A DNA stretch of 64,000 bases, taken from positions 55,938,159 to 56,002,158 of the forward strand of contig OU015500.1 of the NCBI GenBank assembly GCA_907164885.2, in the 5' to 3' direction. Shown here one piece after another: positions 1-12,437 of the stretch; the first letter of the stretch is position 1, and each line of letters begins with the position of its first letter. The position numbers and the translations under genes are program-made. The DNA comes from Dolomedes plantarius. Lineage: Eukaryota; Arthropoda; Arachnida; Araneae; Dolomedidae. Under the pieces are notes generated by a model that saw nothing but the letters and a program-made list of their open reading frames with translations, had not been told where the DNA came from and made no database searches.

Positions 1-82
1 CTAGCTCGGTAATGTGTGAACCCGCCATTAAGTTTAAAATTTTCCCCCTCAGTTGTGTTATTAATTTGTTTCAATTTTCATT

Positions 83-1543
83 ATGGCCCTAATCTTAGGC
101 GATATCCCTCTCATTGCTAACTCCCTCACATACGGAACAACCCAAAACGTAAAATTATTAAATAAAGTACTCGGTTATACTGAATTCGACCGCTCATCGC
201 GAAAAAAAATGCGTCAATTTTCCTCATTCCCCGCAGAATTCGATGTCGCGAAACATAAAGAATGCTTAATGAAGGATCTTTCACTCGCAGATTTTATTTC
301 TGTTGCTAATTTATTACATTTAGATAATGTCAGTACTAACAAAATTGAGTTATGCGATAATATTCTTTATGCCCTCTCCAATTTATTAAAATTTCAAAAT
401 TCTTTAGATACGAGTTTTTTATGCGACGCTGAAAACGAAATTACTCTTTCTTCTGAGTCTACCGCAAGTGAGTCAAATGTAGGTCAAAGTACTTCCAGCC
501 CTTTACAAAACATTCCCGCGTTTCACTCAGATACCCAGACTAAACAACTGTTTCTTGACGCCTCTCCTAGCAGAAATGATGTTTTGATAAACAATAATGA
601 TTTGATTCCCGACTCTATGAGTTCTCACTTCTGGCTTTTGTTAAGAGACCTTTCAACCTCATGTCGCCAGTTTACAGACAATAATTTATATTCCGTTCAC
701 AATTTTTTTGCCGACGTAGAGGATAACTTTAATTTATTTCCCGCTATCAGTGATCAACAGAAATTGGTTTTTGCCAAACGCCTCGTTACAGGAAATGCTA
801 AAACTTTTTTGTTTTCACAAAGAAATCTGAATTCGTATGATTCATTTAAGACCGCGTTAATAAATGAATTTTCTGAGAGAATCACATCCATTGAAATTCA
901 TAGACAACTTGAAAGACGTCACATGCGTTCTAATGAAAGTTTAATGCAGTATTTTATAGCGATGCGTGAAATTGCAAACCGCACTACTAATATTATTGAC
1001 GAATGTTCCGTCATTCAGTATACTATACAAGGAATACAGGGTACCCCATCAGAGAAAATTATTCTTTACGGTGCAAAATCTTATACCGAATTCAAAGAAA
1101 AACTCCGAACATACGAAACCGTAGTTAGTCAAAAGAACACAATTAGTTCGAATTTTCGACGTGCCGGCGATGGCCAAAGAAGAGGCACGGAACCAAACAC
1201 TGCACCCCAAAGACGTGACTCAAAATTTACTGTTGCTAGCTCAGCTAAATCTCATCCACGCTGTTTTAATTGTAATGCAATTGGGCATATCTCAAAGACG
1301 TGCCCTAGTCTTTCTCTTGGCCTTCGTTGCCATTCTTGTAATTTATTTGGACATAAGTCCGCGGACTGCCGCCGTACTCCTCAAATTGAAAGCTCCGCGA
1401 CGCATGACGGTGTCAACACGGTGCATGTTGTTACTTCTCCCACTAATATATGCAAAACGGTTGTTATTTTTGATAATACATTTTCGGGATTAGTGGATAC
1501 AGGCAGTCATTCGACACTTCTTAAACATTCCGCGTGGATTTAA
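83..1543 (+). CDS. gag: Gag polyprotein with start of the aspartic protease
   Basis: This 486-residue frame is the structural (capsid and nucleocapsid) protein of the Gypsy element. Two CCHC zinc knuckles with C-x2-C-x4-H-x4-C spacing stand at residues 394-407 and 416-429 and would bind the element's RNA. The frame then runs into the protease active site Asp-Thr-Gly-Ser at residues 472-475 and stops 14 codons later. The rest of the protease lies in the +1 frame from about 1539. The ATG at 83 is the first in the frame and follows an AT-rich leader. The shift could be programmed, as in many retroelements, or a mutation; the stop at 1650 downstream favours decay. Confidence 0.9.
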   Translation: MALILGDIPLIANSLTYGTTQNVKLLNKVLGYTEFDRSSRKKMRQFSSFPAEFDVAKHKECLMKDLSLADFISVANLLHLDNVSTNKIELCDNILYALSNLLKFQNSLDTSFLCDAENEITLSSESTASESNVGQSTSSPLQNIPAFHSDTQTKQLFLDASPSRNDVLINNNDLIPDSMSSHFWLLLRDLSTSCRQFTDNNLYSVHNFFADVEDNFNLFPAISDQQKLVFAKRLVTGNAKTFLFSQRNLNSYDSFKTALINEFSERITSIEIHRQLERRHMRSNESLMQYFIAMREIANRTTNIIDECSVIQYTIQGIQGTPSEKIILYGAKSYTEFKEKLRTYETVVSQKNTISSNFRRAGDGQRRGTEPNTAPQRRDSKFTVASSAKSHPRCFNCNAIGHISKTCPSLSLGLRCHSCNLFGHKSADCRRTPQIESSATHDGVNTVHVVTSPTNICKTVVIFDNTFSGLVDTGSHSTLLKHSAWI

Positions 1544-2893
1544 ACTAGGATCACCATCGTTGACGAATAGCACTACTATGCTAACTGGTTTCGGTTTTTC
1601 AAAAACTAAAGTCATTGGTTCTTTTGCTTCCGAAATTAAAATAGATGATTAAATTTTTCCAGTGAATATCTCCGTTGTTCCAAATAATTGTATGACTTTC
1701 GATCTCATACTAGGTTGCTTTGTAATCCAACAGGCGAATTTGACTATTACACCTGACGGTGCTATGTTTTCAAAAATTTTAAAACCTGATGATCCTGCCA
1801 CACATGACGATTTTGTAATGACAATTTCAGCCGATACTCCTTCTTTTGATATTGGTCCTAACATTTCTCGCCAAACCCGTAATGACGTTGAACAGCAATT
1901 GCTAGCCTACAAACCTAACAAAACGAAAGCTGCGAACATCGAACTTGATATAACGCTGACTGACGATAAGCCAATTTTCCATACACCCCGACGCTTACCA
2001 TTTGCAGAACGTGATATAGTGGATGCTCAAATTGACGAATGGTTAACAAATGGAATTATAGAGCCATGTTCTTCCCCCTACGCTAGTCAAGTCGTTGTCG
2101 TTCGCAAAAAGAACGGTCAGCCGAGAGTTTGCATAGATTATAGGCAATTAAATCGTAAGTTAGTTAAGGATCATTACCTTTTACCTTTGATCGACGATAT
2201 TTTGGATCGTCTCCAAAATGCCAACATATTCAGTACACTCGATTTGCGTAATGGATTTTTTCACGTCCCCGTAAACGAAAAAAGTCGTCGTTACACCAGT
2301 TTTGTGACGCATTCAGGTCAATTTCAATTCCGATATATGCCATTTGGATTAAGCTCTTGTCCTTCTGTTTTCATGCGATACATAAATGCCGTTTTTCGTG
2401 ATCTTATTGCCAAAGGTATTGTACTCCCATACATGGATGATCTCATCATTCCAGCAAATAATGAGTCTGAAGCTCTTGAACGTCTGAACACTGTTTTAAT
2501 TGTAGTTCGTGATTATGGACTTGACATAAACTTTAATAAGTGCCAATTTCTGTATAACAAAATTGAATTTCTAGGCCACATTGTGGAGCAAGTAAAACTG
2601 TTCCCCTCCTCCTCCAAAACTAAAGCCGTTCTTAATTATCCTGATCCCAAAAACACAAAAGATGTCCAACGTTTTTTAGGTCTTACTGGATATTTTCGTA
2701 AATTTCTCCCCTCTTATTCTACCATAGCAAAACCCCTTAGTGATCTGCTTCGTAAGGACACCCCATTTCAATTTCAGACTGATCAGAAAGCCGCATTTCA
2801 AAAGTTAAAACACCTCCTTTCCCAACAGCCCGTTTTAAGTATTTTAACCAAAAGAGTCCTATTGAAATTCACACTGACGCATCAATTGATGGC
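1539..2893 (+). pseudogene. pol: Pol: protease remainder and reverse transcriptase
   Basis: The reading frame resumes at 1539 with protease-like sequence, hits an in-frame TAA at 1650-1652, then stays open to 3008. The reverse transcriptase is plain: the motif around the first catalytic Asp (STLDLRNGFFHV, about 2230-2270) and the YMDD box at 2430-2441, where most Gypsy elements have Y/F-V/L-DD. The thumb region (QRFLGLTGYFRKFLP) follows at about 2665-2715. RNase H begins near 2850 but the correct frame moves to the next register around 2840-2890, so the last codons up to 3008 are out-of-frame sequence. It copies element RNA into DNA in intact relatives; here it is interrupted. Confidence 0.9.
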
Positions 2894-4348
2894 TTGGGGG
2901 CAGTCCTGCTACAAAAATCCAAGTATGATAATTGTTTCCATCCCGTCTACTACATGTCCAAGAAGAAGTCGGACAACGAACCCAAATATACAAGCTACGA
3001 ACTTGTAGTTCTCGCCATTGTGGAAGCACTTAAAAAATTCCGTATCTACGTTCTTGGTTCCCATTTTAAAATAGTTACTGACTGTAATGCATTTGTGAAG
3101 ACCCTAAGTAAAAAAGAACTTAACTCACGTATAGCTCGATGGGCATTGTATCTTCAAGACTTTGACTACGAAATCGAACATCGTACAGGTTCAAAAATAG
3201 CTCACGTTGATGCCCTTAGTAGAAGCCCATGTTGCATGATTATTCAGGACAGTGTCCTTATACGACTTCTTAAAGCACAACAATCAGACGAGCATATCGA
3301 AACTATAAAACAACTTCTTTCAACCGCACCATATGACGACTATATAGTTAAAAATAATCTGCTATATAAAACTGTTCAAGGAACTGATTTACTTGTTGTG
3401 CCCGAAGGTATGCAGGCGAAAATAATTCAGGCAGCTCACGGACGAGGCCACTTCGCAGTACTACGCACTCACGAACTGTTGCAAAAAGAATTTTTTATCC
3501 CGAACTTGAAAGAGAAAATACAGCGATGCATCAATAACTGTGTCACATGCATCCTCAATAACAGAAAACGCGGCAAGCAAGATGGAATGCTGCATCCCAT
3601 CGAAAAAGACGACACACCCATGCACACGTACCATATTGACCATCTAGGCCAACTTGCCAGTACATCTAAACGTTACAAACACATTTTTGCAGTTATTGAT
3701 TCATTTACTAAATTTGTGTGGTTATACCCAACCCGGTCTACAGACGCCGCTGAAGTAATCAATAGGTTGGAAACCCAAAGAGCCGTCTTCGGTAATCCGC
3801 CCCGGATAATTTCAGACAGAGGTACCGCGTTTATGTCTACCGCATTTCAAGAGTATTGTGAAAAACAGAATATACGTCACATTGCTGTTACTGCTGGACT
3901 TCCCAGATCGAACGGTCAAGTTGAACGTCTCAACTCCGTCATCATCGCCGTACTTTCTAAACTCTCTATCGACAACCCGGAAAAATGGTATTCCCATGTT
4001 CCAGCCGTTCAACAAATCATCAACTCCACGTTCCAACGTAGTATCAATTCCACTCCATTCGAAATACTTTTTGGGACTAAAACGCATTCTCCCCATGACA
4101 TCAAAATTGTTGATATGATCAACGAGGAAATAAAATTTACATTTCTCCAAAAACGTGATGATCTCCGTAAAGACGCTAAACGACAAATATGCAAGGTTCA
4201 AGACGAAAATCGTCGTACTTACAATCTGAGACGCAAACAAGCTCACCCCTTCCAACTCGACGACCTTGTAGCAATCAAGCGTACCCAGTTTGGTCCTGGT
4301 CTCAAACTCAAACAAAAATGTTTGGACCATATAAAATTACAAAAGTAA
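2850..4348 (+). pseudogene. pol: Pol: RNase H and integrase
   Basis: The frame is open from before 2894 and contains RNase H (first Asp in TDAS just upstream of 2894, Glu in YELVVLAI, Asp in VTDCNA) and a full integrase core. The zinc-binding HHCC segment lies at about 3430-3575. The catalytic triad is Asp249, Asp308 and Glu344 counted from 2894, which gives the DD(35)E spacing of retroviral-type integrases. The frame ends at 4348 with nonsense residues because a frameshift near 4315 moves the GPY/F tail to another register. Integrase would insert the cDNA copy into the genome; the frame break separates it from its C-terminal domain. Confidence 0.9.
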
Positions 4349-4464
4349 AACCAAACAACACTTATGATGTTGAAAACTGTGCATTCTTCGACGGACCAGT
4401 GAAAACATCAACTTGTGCAGAATATCTGAAACCTTGGTCCAACACCATTGAGCATATAACTTGA
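4313..4464 (+). pseudogene. Integrase C-terminal GPY/F tail, frameshifted
   Basis: After the frameshift the sequence reads a GPYKITKV motif and about 45 further residues to a stop at 4462-4464. The GPY/F module is the usual C-terminal DNA- and multimer-binding part of Gypsy integrases. It has no start of its own and makes sense only as the displaced end of the upstream integrase. No chromodomain follows. Confidence 0.75.
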
Positions 4465-4786
4465 TATTTTTATTCAACTGAACTTACTTTGTTTTTTACA
4501 ACAGACTATTGACAATTAACTCTCAAGAACTTCATTTTTTTTGTTTTTTCACGTACATAATTTTCCATTTTTCTCTTGTCATCACTAATATTGTTTTTTC
4601 TTTTAGTTATTTCGTATTTGCTGTGTCTTTTTTTTACCAGTTTATTTCCAGCCAACTATGGTATTGTATCACTATTTTCATTTTTCCATTTTATATTTTG
4701 CATTTTTACTGTTATTTTATGTTTGTATTAACTGTGTTCTAATGTTTTTGATAAATTTTTGCTGTGTACCTTAAGGCGAGGTCGCC

Positions 4787-5030
4787 TGTCCGGTCATGAT
4801 GGCCGAATATGGGAAATTCAATCCCATCTCCATCTCCAAACGTTACGCGGCGCTACTGTCTGTGTGACGTCAGTGCGTGCGCCCGCATGATGTATTCCCG
4901 CCTTATCAGACGATCGCTGTACGCCGAGATGGGAAGACGTCCCTCTCGAGCTGTTTAGTTTTATTTTTCTAATATTTAATTAATAAAGGATGTTTATATC
5001 CATTGCTGCTGTGGTCGTTGCTTCCCCACA
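4787..5030 (+). repeat. Candidate 3' LTR of the Gypsy element
   Basis: A GC-richer block of 244 bases begins TGTCC and ends CCCACA, the TG...CA form of LTRs, and holds an AATAAA poly(A) signal at 4983-4988. A short purine-rich stretch (AAGGCGAGG) precedes it. It is followed directly by a TA microsatellite. Without the 5' copy the exact ends are an inference. Confidence 0.5.
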
Positions 5031-5737
5031 ATATATATATATAATCTGGTTTTAAACTTCAGTGATTTACTTTTATTATATATATGTCTCGAAATAAAGT
5101 CATATCATGGAGGAAGAATGACTCATTATTGCACATAAAATTTTAAAAAATCGATATAAAGTTGACGAGAAAAAAATACGCAGAACAAATTTAATAAAAA
5201 CTGTAAAATAATAAACAGATACCTCCTACACAAACTTTTTTCAAACTAACTTAATGAGGGGTGGGAAATCTCTATTCCGATTTGCAACCAAAAATTTGAG
5301 TTGAATACAGCTACAGATATGTTTCATCCAAAGTAACGCAATTTAGACTGCACTCCAGAAACTTACTTGTTTAACTTAACTAACTACTCTAGAAATCGCA
5401 AATATTTAGAGATCTTGTCTCAAACCCTGGAGCGTAACTAAGACCTGGAATCTTCAACGCGTAAATGCCCCTTTTATGAAAGGATTAAAGCTTTTACAAG
5501 TACAACGTATCTTTTCAATTCATGTGTTCAGCCAAGGAAATTTTTTCATTCTGCAATTTTCTGTCCACATGTTAGCAAAAGCGTATTTTTTGCGTATGAA
5601 ATACGTCTTTTAATAAATTTTTTGTGCATTTTAAAAACGTGGTGTTTGCTTGCATAAATAGACTTTGAAATTAAGAGTGCGTAAATTTTATATTTTTATA
5701 TTTTTTGGATTTTAATTTATTATATGTGGCATTAAGG
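5031..5737. other. AT-rich intergenic DNA
   Basis: Short TA runs at 5031-5042 and 5079-5086, then AT-rich sequence with no coding or repeat structure that I can recognise. Confidence 0.5.
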
Positions 5738-6145
5738 CAGGGGTTCCCAACCTTCCATTCTCTGTCCCCCCCCCCCTCTTTGAACACTGATGTGAGGTCA
5801 CGCCTCCCCCACCACCACCATATATGGTACACAATAGAAGTAGTACAGTCGGCATTTGAAACTAAAGCTGGTTATTAAATGAAAATATAGAATAGATAAT
5901 TTCATACACAAAATTTAATATTACTACACATATCTTAATTTGGAACATATTATTATTAGGACATATGAAATCAAAGAATTAAATACAGATCAGATATATT
6001 TGAGGTAATCAAGGATCTAGGTGATGTTGTTTTACTTTTAAATTACAGTTAGTTTTAATTTTTATTCTATTTTTTTAACTCACGCCTCCCTTGAAATTCT
6101 TCTACGCCCCCCAGGGTGGGGTGCCCCCCAGGTTGAGAACCGCTG
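5738..6145. mobile_element. hAT-type MITE with 8-bp target duplication
   Basis: The ends are imperfect inverted repeats: CAGGGGTTCCCAACCT on the left, and CAGCGGTTCTCAACCT when the right end is read on the other strand. This is the classic hAT terminus. The flanks are cATTAAGG at 5730-5737 and aATTAAGG at 6146-6153, an 8-bp target duplication with one mismatch. The 408-bp body holds no reading frame, so it would depend on a hAT transposase elsewhere. Confidence 0.85.
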
Positions 6146-6436
6146 AATTAAGGTATTGATATAAATATCTTTAAAATAAATTTAAGAAACTAATTAGAGT
6201 TAAAGTATTTTTGAAAACATCAACGGTGAATTTAAAGATTTATTTTTAACAGAAACAAAAGGTATCCAAAAGTATGTTTTTGCTAATCAGAATTTTTTTA
6301 AATACCCAGACGTAAATTTCTGTAGATTAACATTAGAATAAGACAGATGAAATATCGACTGCTAACCTTACCGGTTAGTCTCAATGATACAATTCGATTA
6401 TGATTCGATTCAATTTGATTCGATTGCCCCCGGTCT

Positions 6437-7388
6437 TAAAGGTTCGACCACACAGATAACGGTCTATCGCGTCGGAAGCGATCCAGCGGTCGTCGCAGCA
6501 GTCTACGATATAGAGATGTCGCATAGGAACCGACACCCTTGTGCGAGCGGATAGTATGATCGCTTTCTTCTAGAGATTTTTAAGAGCTATAGAAGCAGAT
6601 GTCGAAAATGCGGATTAAATTGCAAAAGCAGGTTGCCGTTTTCCCAATTATGTGATATCAAAGAATAAAAACAGAGGATGGACAGCCTCAGAAACTCAAA
6701 AAGAGTGCGGGCATTTGTGGAAACTGGATTAACAAACCCAGGTAGGCCAATGCTGCAATTCAAATCCACGAACGTTTTGCTGATTACTTTGGCAGAAGAA
6801 ACAACGAAACACAAAATTAAATGTAAATTAATTTTTTCTCAATAATTAGTTGTCTGACCGGCGTTGCCCAGGTATTTCGAACATTTTAGTTTATCTCGAT
6901 GATTTTGAACATTTAATTTTTCACCCTATCTTAACCCCCGTGCCGATGGCGCCAGAAATGAACTTAAATGGCATCGGGAAAGTCCCTATTTCTCTCAGAC
7001 ACCCCGAAAATTTTGGAGTTGATAAGTCGTTTTCTATTATTTTCACATATCACCCCTTAACCACCTCCACCCTTAGGGGTGCTAGGGGTCAATACATTTT
7101 TTTAATGTTCGTACGGACTATCAAATAAAATGCGGATATTTAAGAACAGTTTCTATGAAAGTTTCCGTTTGATCACCCACCTTAACCAAAGGCGGTAAGG
7201 GCAGTTTAAGTGACAAATCTATAAATTGAACTACCGGATCTCCTGATGTCGCGACAAAAGCTAGTGGGAGACGGCAGACCGCGTTCTGCCTGACAAAGAT
7301 GATGCAACATAGCGTAATGCAGATAGACCAACGGGGAAACAGATCGCTTCCCGTCTCGACAAATCGTTTTTGTGTGGCCGAGACTTTA
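6437..7388. mobile_element. Non-autonomous DNA element with long inverted ends (PIF/Harbinger-like?)
   Basis: About 47 bases at 6437-6484 match the reverse complement of about 7340-7388 at roughly 80 percent. The shared core contains a C-CACACA block and a CGGAAGCGATC/CGGGAAGCGATC block. Nearby GTCG/CGAC-rich sequence repeats inside both ends, as in arthropod PIF/Harbinger-like elements. No transposase is recognisable inside. A target duplication could not be fixed because the ends are A/T rich. Part of the interior (from 6846) looks like a separate, nested element. Confidence 0.5.
6846..7255 (-). mobile_element. Helitron-like 3' end nested in the inverted-repeat element
   Basis: On the minus strand the sequence runs through a short GC hairpin (around 6858-6872) and ends in CTAA at 6849-6846, with a T as the next base. 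This matches the hairpin plus CTRR plus host T grammar of Helitron 3' termini. The 5' TC end was not found, so the upper limit is approximate. Confidence 0.35.
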
Positions 7389-8079
<691 letters not shown>

Positions 8080-8179
8080 TACTGTAAAGAGAAATTTCGT
8101 TCCCGGTTCGTTTGTTTATGTTAACCTTACTAATTTTGATTCTATAATCAAAACTTTAATAGTAATTTTAATATTAATT

Positions 8180-9060
8180 TTAATTATCCAACTAATTTCT
8201 GTTCTTCAGGTTAACTCCTAATTCTTTCGTCGTTAGAAGTTTAATTTTTACATCTGCCCTCACTTTCGTGGGAGGTCTTTAATTGATTCTCGGCGCTCCA
8301 TCTTTTTTCCAATTGCTATTCAAGTAAAATCTGGACGGAACTCTTAGCCGTTGTAAAAGTACCTCTCGCTTTTTCTGTGCTTAGATTAATTGCCCGCTCT
8401 TGTGTCCAGAAAATAACAAGCTTTATCTCCCCCGTCCGTCGTCCACGATATAATTGCTTGGACTTAGCTCAGAGGAACTTCCGATTTCGAGATAAAGGGC
8501 ATTTTTCCCATTTTCTCCCCTGCTGCGTGAGAATACTTATTTTCGATTCTTTACAGCCAATTTAGTTTTTCCAAGAACTCTGAAAATTCTCCTCTCGATT
8601 GAAGTTCGCTCCGGTTAAGCTGCCCTCTGATTGGTCAGAATGAGCCAATCTAAACCCTGTAAGACTTCTACGCGGACAGAAGGAATTTGCCTTCGTAGGC
8701 TTTCCCCTTTTGGCCATGTTAGGAGCTTTTAATTTTGTGGACACAAAGTGGTTGGCGCGGTTTTAATTGTGTTTCTCTTTTTTTACCATCTCTACGCGTT
8801 TGGAGGGATTGTAATATTATTGCAACCCTTCTCTCCTCGCGCTGTCCAGGGCCTGAAAAAGAATATTCTCAGACAGATAGAGATTCGAAATTTTTTGCCA
8901 CCTATAGGTGGATATTTTGCTGGTCCCCAAATCAGGGTACCTTTAGCTCTTGATGTGAATTGAACTATACATCAAATAATTGTACATTGCTTCAGTATGA
9001 TATCCCAGAGTAACCATGTTTGAAATATTTTTAGTAAAAATAAAATTTAGATTTGATTTT
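8180..9060 (+). other. GC-richer segment with paired CCAAT motifs, unclassified
   Basis: This block is less AT-rich than its surroundings. It carries an inverted CCAAT pair (GATTGG at 8629-8634 and CCAATC at 8645-8650) and an AATAAA near 9041. The pattern would suit a promoter with a first exon or an LTR, but no TATA box, coding exon or terminal repeat was found, so no function is assigned. Confidence 0.25.
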
Positions 9061-9508
9061 AATCAGCCGAGTTGTCATCTATTTCTGAAGCATTGATATT
9101 TATCCACCAAGAAACAGCAGCAATCAAAATTTAGGAATTGATGCACAACAATATAAAATTACGCCATTTCTTCCAATTCAATTATGTAGCTGTGTATTCC
9201 GGTGTTCATCATTCCCGACTTTAAATCGGAGGCTGTGGTTTTATTAGAATCTTCTCGCCATCATCATTTTTGAGTTGCTAATATCTTCTTCAGCAGCGTC
9301 ATCGACATTTATTTGCAGTTGATGATAATTCTTTACGATCACGCCTCTTATGTTAAATGTTCTTCGTAGATGTGGCTTGAGACTATGCAACAGGCCGTTT
9401 CTTCTACAGCGTAGTGCCTTCTGAACTATCTCTTCGTGCCACCGTAATGTACTGAACTTTATACAGTAACGAACTTATTCCGGTGTACAGAACTTTGACA
9501 ACTGCATA

Positions 9509-10003
9509 TCACACAACATAACTTACTTTTCCTGTAACAACTACCTTCGTCCAAAACGTTCGGTGAATGTGTCTATAGTTACAATGGATTATTGTCTTAC
9601 ATGAAACAGCTGTTACTGCCCTTAGAAGTAATCCCCGTAGGCGGTAATGCCCTTCTTGGAATGGCTGTACAAATCTTCGGCTGTACAAGTCTTGAAAACT
9701 CCTGGCGCAGACGTCTTTAGGGATGGCCTTCAGCTGGGTTGTAGCATTACGTCGGATGTCCGAAAACCTGTGGCCCTTCAGGGATGATTTCAATTTGGGG
9801 AACAAGAAAAAGTCCGGGGGAGACAAGTTTGGGGAGTAGGGTGGGGGATTCAGGGACACAACTCGCCTGTTTGCCAGGAACTGCTGCACCAGAAAGGCAG
9901 TATGTAGCCGGTCATTGTCGTGAAGCAGGGTCCAGTTGCATTGCATGGCGTACTGGGGGCGTACCCGAGTGATCCGTTGGAGCAGACTTTTCAGTATTTT
10001 CAC
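9509..10003 (-). pseudogene. mariner transposase C-terminal fragment
   Basis: The minus-strand frame carries the second catalytic Asp in LLHDNDRLHT and the third acidic site in PPYSPNLSPPDFFLFPKLK, in the layout of mariner (DD34D) transposases. The N-terminal DNA-binding half, the first Asp and the terminal repeats are all missing. The recognisable part is about 9660-9990; residues closer to 9509 show no family signal. The upstream side of the gene is cut off at about 10003, where an unrelated tandem repeat starts. Confidence 0.85.
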
Positions 10004-10013
10004 TAGGGTGGGT

Positions 10014-10480
10014 CATTTTTTACTATTTTTAAAAATCGAAATCGCCTGTGGTGGGAAAAGCTGTGTATTGCTATCAAATGCTTGTAATTTTTTTTAATTA
10101 AAATATATTTAGCTCCCCCGCCCGGCCGTTAAAGATTCTCCAAAATATAAAAAAATGCATTTTTTATTAATTTTGTAATTTTTTATGTATCAAAAATTTT
10201 AACCGCCTGTAGTGGAAATTTTTGCATAGCAAGACCCTTTGTTTGTAAAAATAGTTTTTGAAATTAAATTATATTTAGGCAACCCGCCCGGCCCTTGAAG
10301 TTTCTCCAAAAATGTAAAAAAATCCATTTTTATTATTTTTTTTGTTTGTTTTACGTATCAAAAGTTATAAGAGCCTGTAGGGGAAATTGTTGCATAGCAA
10401 GACACTTTGTTTGTGAAAAATTTTTTTTTGATATCGTATCATATTTAAAGCCCCCGCTTGGCCTGCAAAATTTTGACATT
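10014..10480. repeat. Tandem repeat, period about 165 bp, 2.7 copies
   Basis: Anchor words recur at about 10045, 10206 and 10374: GCCTGTgGTGG or GCCTGTaG.GG, followed by a TTGCaTAGCAAGAC-type block and then a CCCGCCcGGCC-type block about 100 bases later. Copies 2 and 3 are closest. The array abuts the cut end of the mariner fragment. Confidence 0.75.
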
Positions 10481-10712
10481 ATAACCCTTTGAAACAGAAT
10501 TTTTAATAAACATATTTTAAAAATTAAAGTCATTACTAAACTCAATGTCTCATCTGTGTCAAATGGAGCAACTTTTTGCTTATTTTGCCGAAATTATGGC
10601 AGAATAGCCCAGAATTCACCACGACAGAATTTACATGACAAAGGTAATCCTGTGCCGTATTGATAAAGGTTTTCATGATGTTTCTTCGTGTTTCCGTTAT
10701 TTTGATAACCAC

Positions 10713-10715
<3 letters not shown>

Positions 10716-10770
<55 letters not shown>
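10716..10770. repeat. (TA)n microsatellite
   Basis: About 55 bases of alternating TA. A second short tract lies at 10945-10970. Confidence 0.97.
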
Positions 10771-10773
<3 letters not shown>

Positions 10774-10970
10774 ATATTATTATGTCGAGAAACAACGAGA
10801 GACGCGGGTTGGCTTCAACGCGAGTAACATGTTGTTTTAATGAAATAAACTTCAGATGTTCTTTGTGAATTGTAATCTCATTTATTTTCGGACTAGATTG
10901 TGTTTCTTCAAGAAATGACCCAATTCGGGTCATTACATATATGCATATATATATATATATATATATATAT

Positions 10971-12404
10971 GACCGAGACTAAAATTGTACGTGGTCCAGG
11001 TTTGATGAGTTTTATCACACAGATAACCGTTATTCTTCGCATGAACGTCCACAATGGGTTTTTTCTTACTAAATCGATGATGTTCTACAATTTTGTATAC
11101 CCTTTTTTCCTTATCTTGTTCCGTTTTCGAGATAGGAATGCTAACTTCACAGTTTTCCAACAGGTGGCACCATAGGCGGTTTCATTCAGTAGCGTTTTGC
11201 TACTTTACTATACCTAGACACCACTTATGAATTTGGCAGCAGCCGTCCCGAAGTCAAAAGGGTGGCAAGGGAATTTAGTGGGCATACTGTATATATATAT
11301 ACATACCCTCCTATACAGTGAAGGAGCCGTGCTATTTCGGTGATTTCTTTACCGAAGGTAGTGCTGAGAAAGTTTAAAACTCATTGTTGCACATATAGTA
11401 TATTTAGCTGTGTCCTCTATAACTCAATAAAAAAATCTTCAATTAAATGCTTCGGGATTGGAAAGAAAAAATGTGTAGTTTCAGTAATTTTATTACTTTC
11501 TATGATTCGACCGTAATTCTCTAATGTACTCTAAAACAAAAATAATAGTGGCGTCCTTTTGAAAACGTAAATAAAAGTTCATTGATACATAAAAGCACAT
11601 TTAATCATGTTCTTTTAAAATAAATCTAGAATAAAATTCTTCAACAACAATTATGTCTTATGTTAGTTGGTTAATATTTTCGTCAAGGATATTTTACAAT
11701 CGCATTCGAAAATATTACCAAATATAATTTGAGACAAAATTATTTTTTTCACTAAATTTTACCATTATAGAAACATTCTACCACCCATATACCCCACCAA
11801 ATAGAAATGTACGGTAACTAAATATTGTGTGCGAAATCTCATGAGGGTTTCAGCGTGATTCCCGTTTTCTACCTTTTTCTTTCCTATCTATACGTATTTT
11901 CTTTTTTCTTAGAACGACGCCAAAAAACCTTTCTTATTTTCAGAAAGGACAGTGACTTCTCCACCTGTGTAACTTTTAACATTAAAATAACGATCCCTGT
12001 TTTAAACAGAAAAAAAAAACGTAATCTTTCGTCGATCTGTCATGAGTCGTTAATGTCAAATGTCTCGCTGCGTTTTACATTATAAACGGCGAAAGTGCTG
12101 TTGAGATTAGCGGTCGTTTTTTTTCAGTTCGCACACCCGTTTCTTTTTAGCAGTGTGATCGATATATGAATAGCACTCTACTCGTATTTTTGTATTTCCC
12201 ATTAAAGCAAGTAGGTTCTATCCGGTTGTTTCCGTTACCGAAATTATGTGAGTGCTAGATTGCTGTAAAGTTTTTTCACTATTATTATTATTATGATTCG
12301 TATTATTGTTATAAAAGTTATTAAAATCTATAACATTAATTCATTTTGCAGTATTTTCGATTTCTTGTCTCACATAATATAATCACAAAAAAATCTTTGT
12401 TTAA
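10971..12404. other. AT-rich DNA without recognisable genes
   Basis: Only a short TA run around 11290 was seen, with a partial inverted repeat (ACTGTATA / TATACAGT). No coding sequence can be supported. Confidence 0.4.
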
Positions 12405-12436
<32 letters not shown>

Positions 12437-12437
12437 T
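12405..12437. repeat. Compound (TA)n(TG)n microsatellite
   Basis: TA repeats to 12421, then TG repeats to 12436. The Ginger-type element begins directly after it. Confidence 0.95.

Larger units (their letters stand above)
1..5030 (+). mobile_element. Ty3/Gypsy LTR retrotransposon, 5' LTR outside window
   Basis: The order Gag, protease, reverse transcriptase, RNase H, integrase is that of Ty3/Gypsy elements. The window opens 82 bases before the Gag start, so the 5' LTR and primer binding site lie outside or at the very edge and cannot be checked. No envelope gene is seen between integrase and the candidate 3' LTR; the 320 bases after integrase are T-rich and carry only a low-complexity reading frame. 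At least three frame breaks and one stop in pol show that this copy cannot make a full polyprotein. Confidence 0.93.

Noticed and set aside
3812..4330. 172-codon minus frame inside integrase
   Set aside because: Antisense shadow of the integrase core.
4509..4742. Hydrophobic 77-codon frame after pol, as a possible envelope gene
   Set aside because: T-rich low-complexity sequence rich in Phe and Ile, with no signal or envelope motif.
6587..6814. 75-codon minus frame as a transposase end
   Set aside because: No recognisable motif; kept only as part of the inverted-repeat element.
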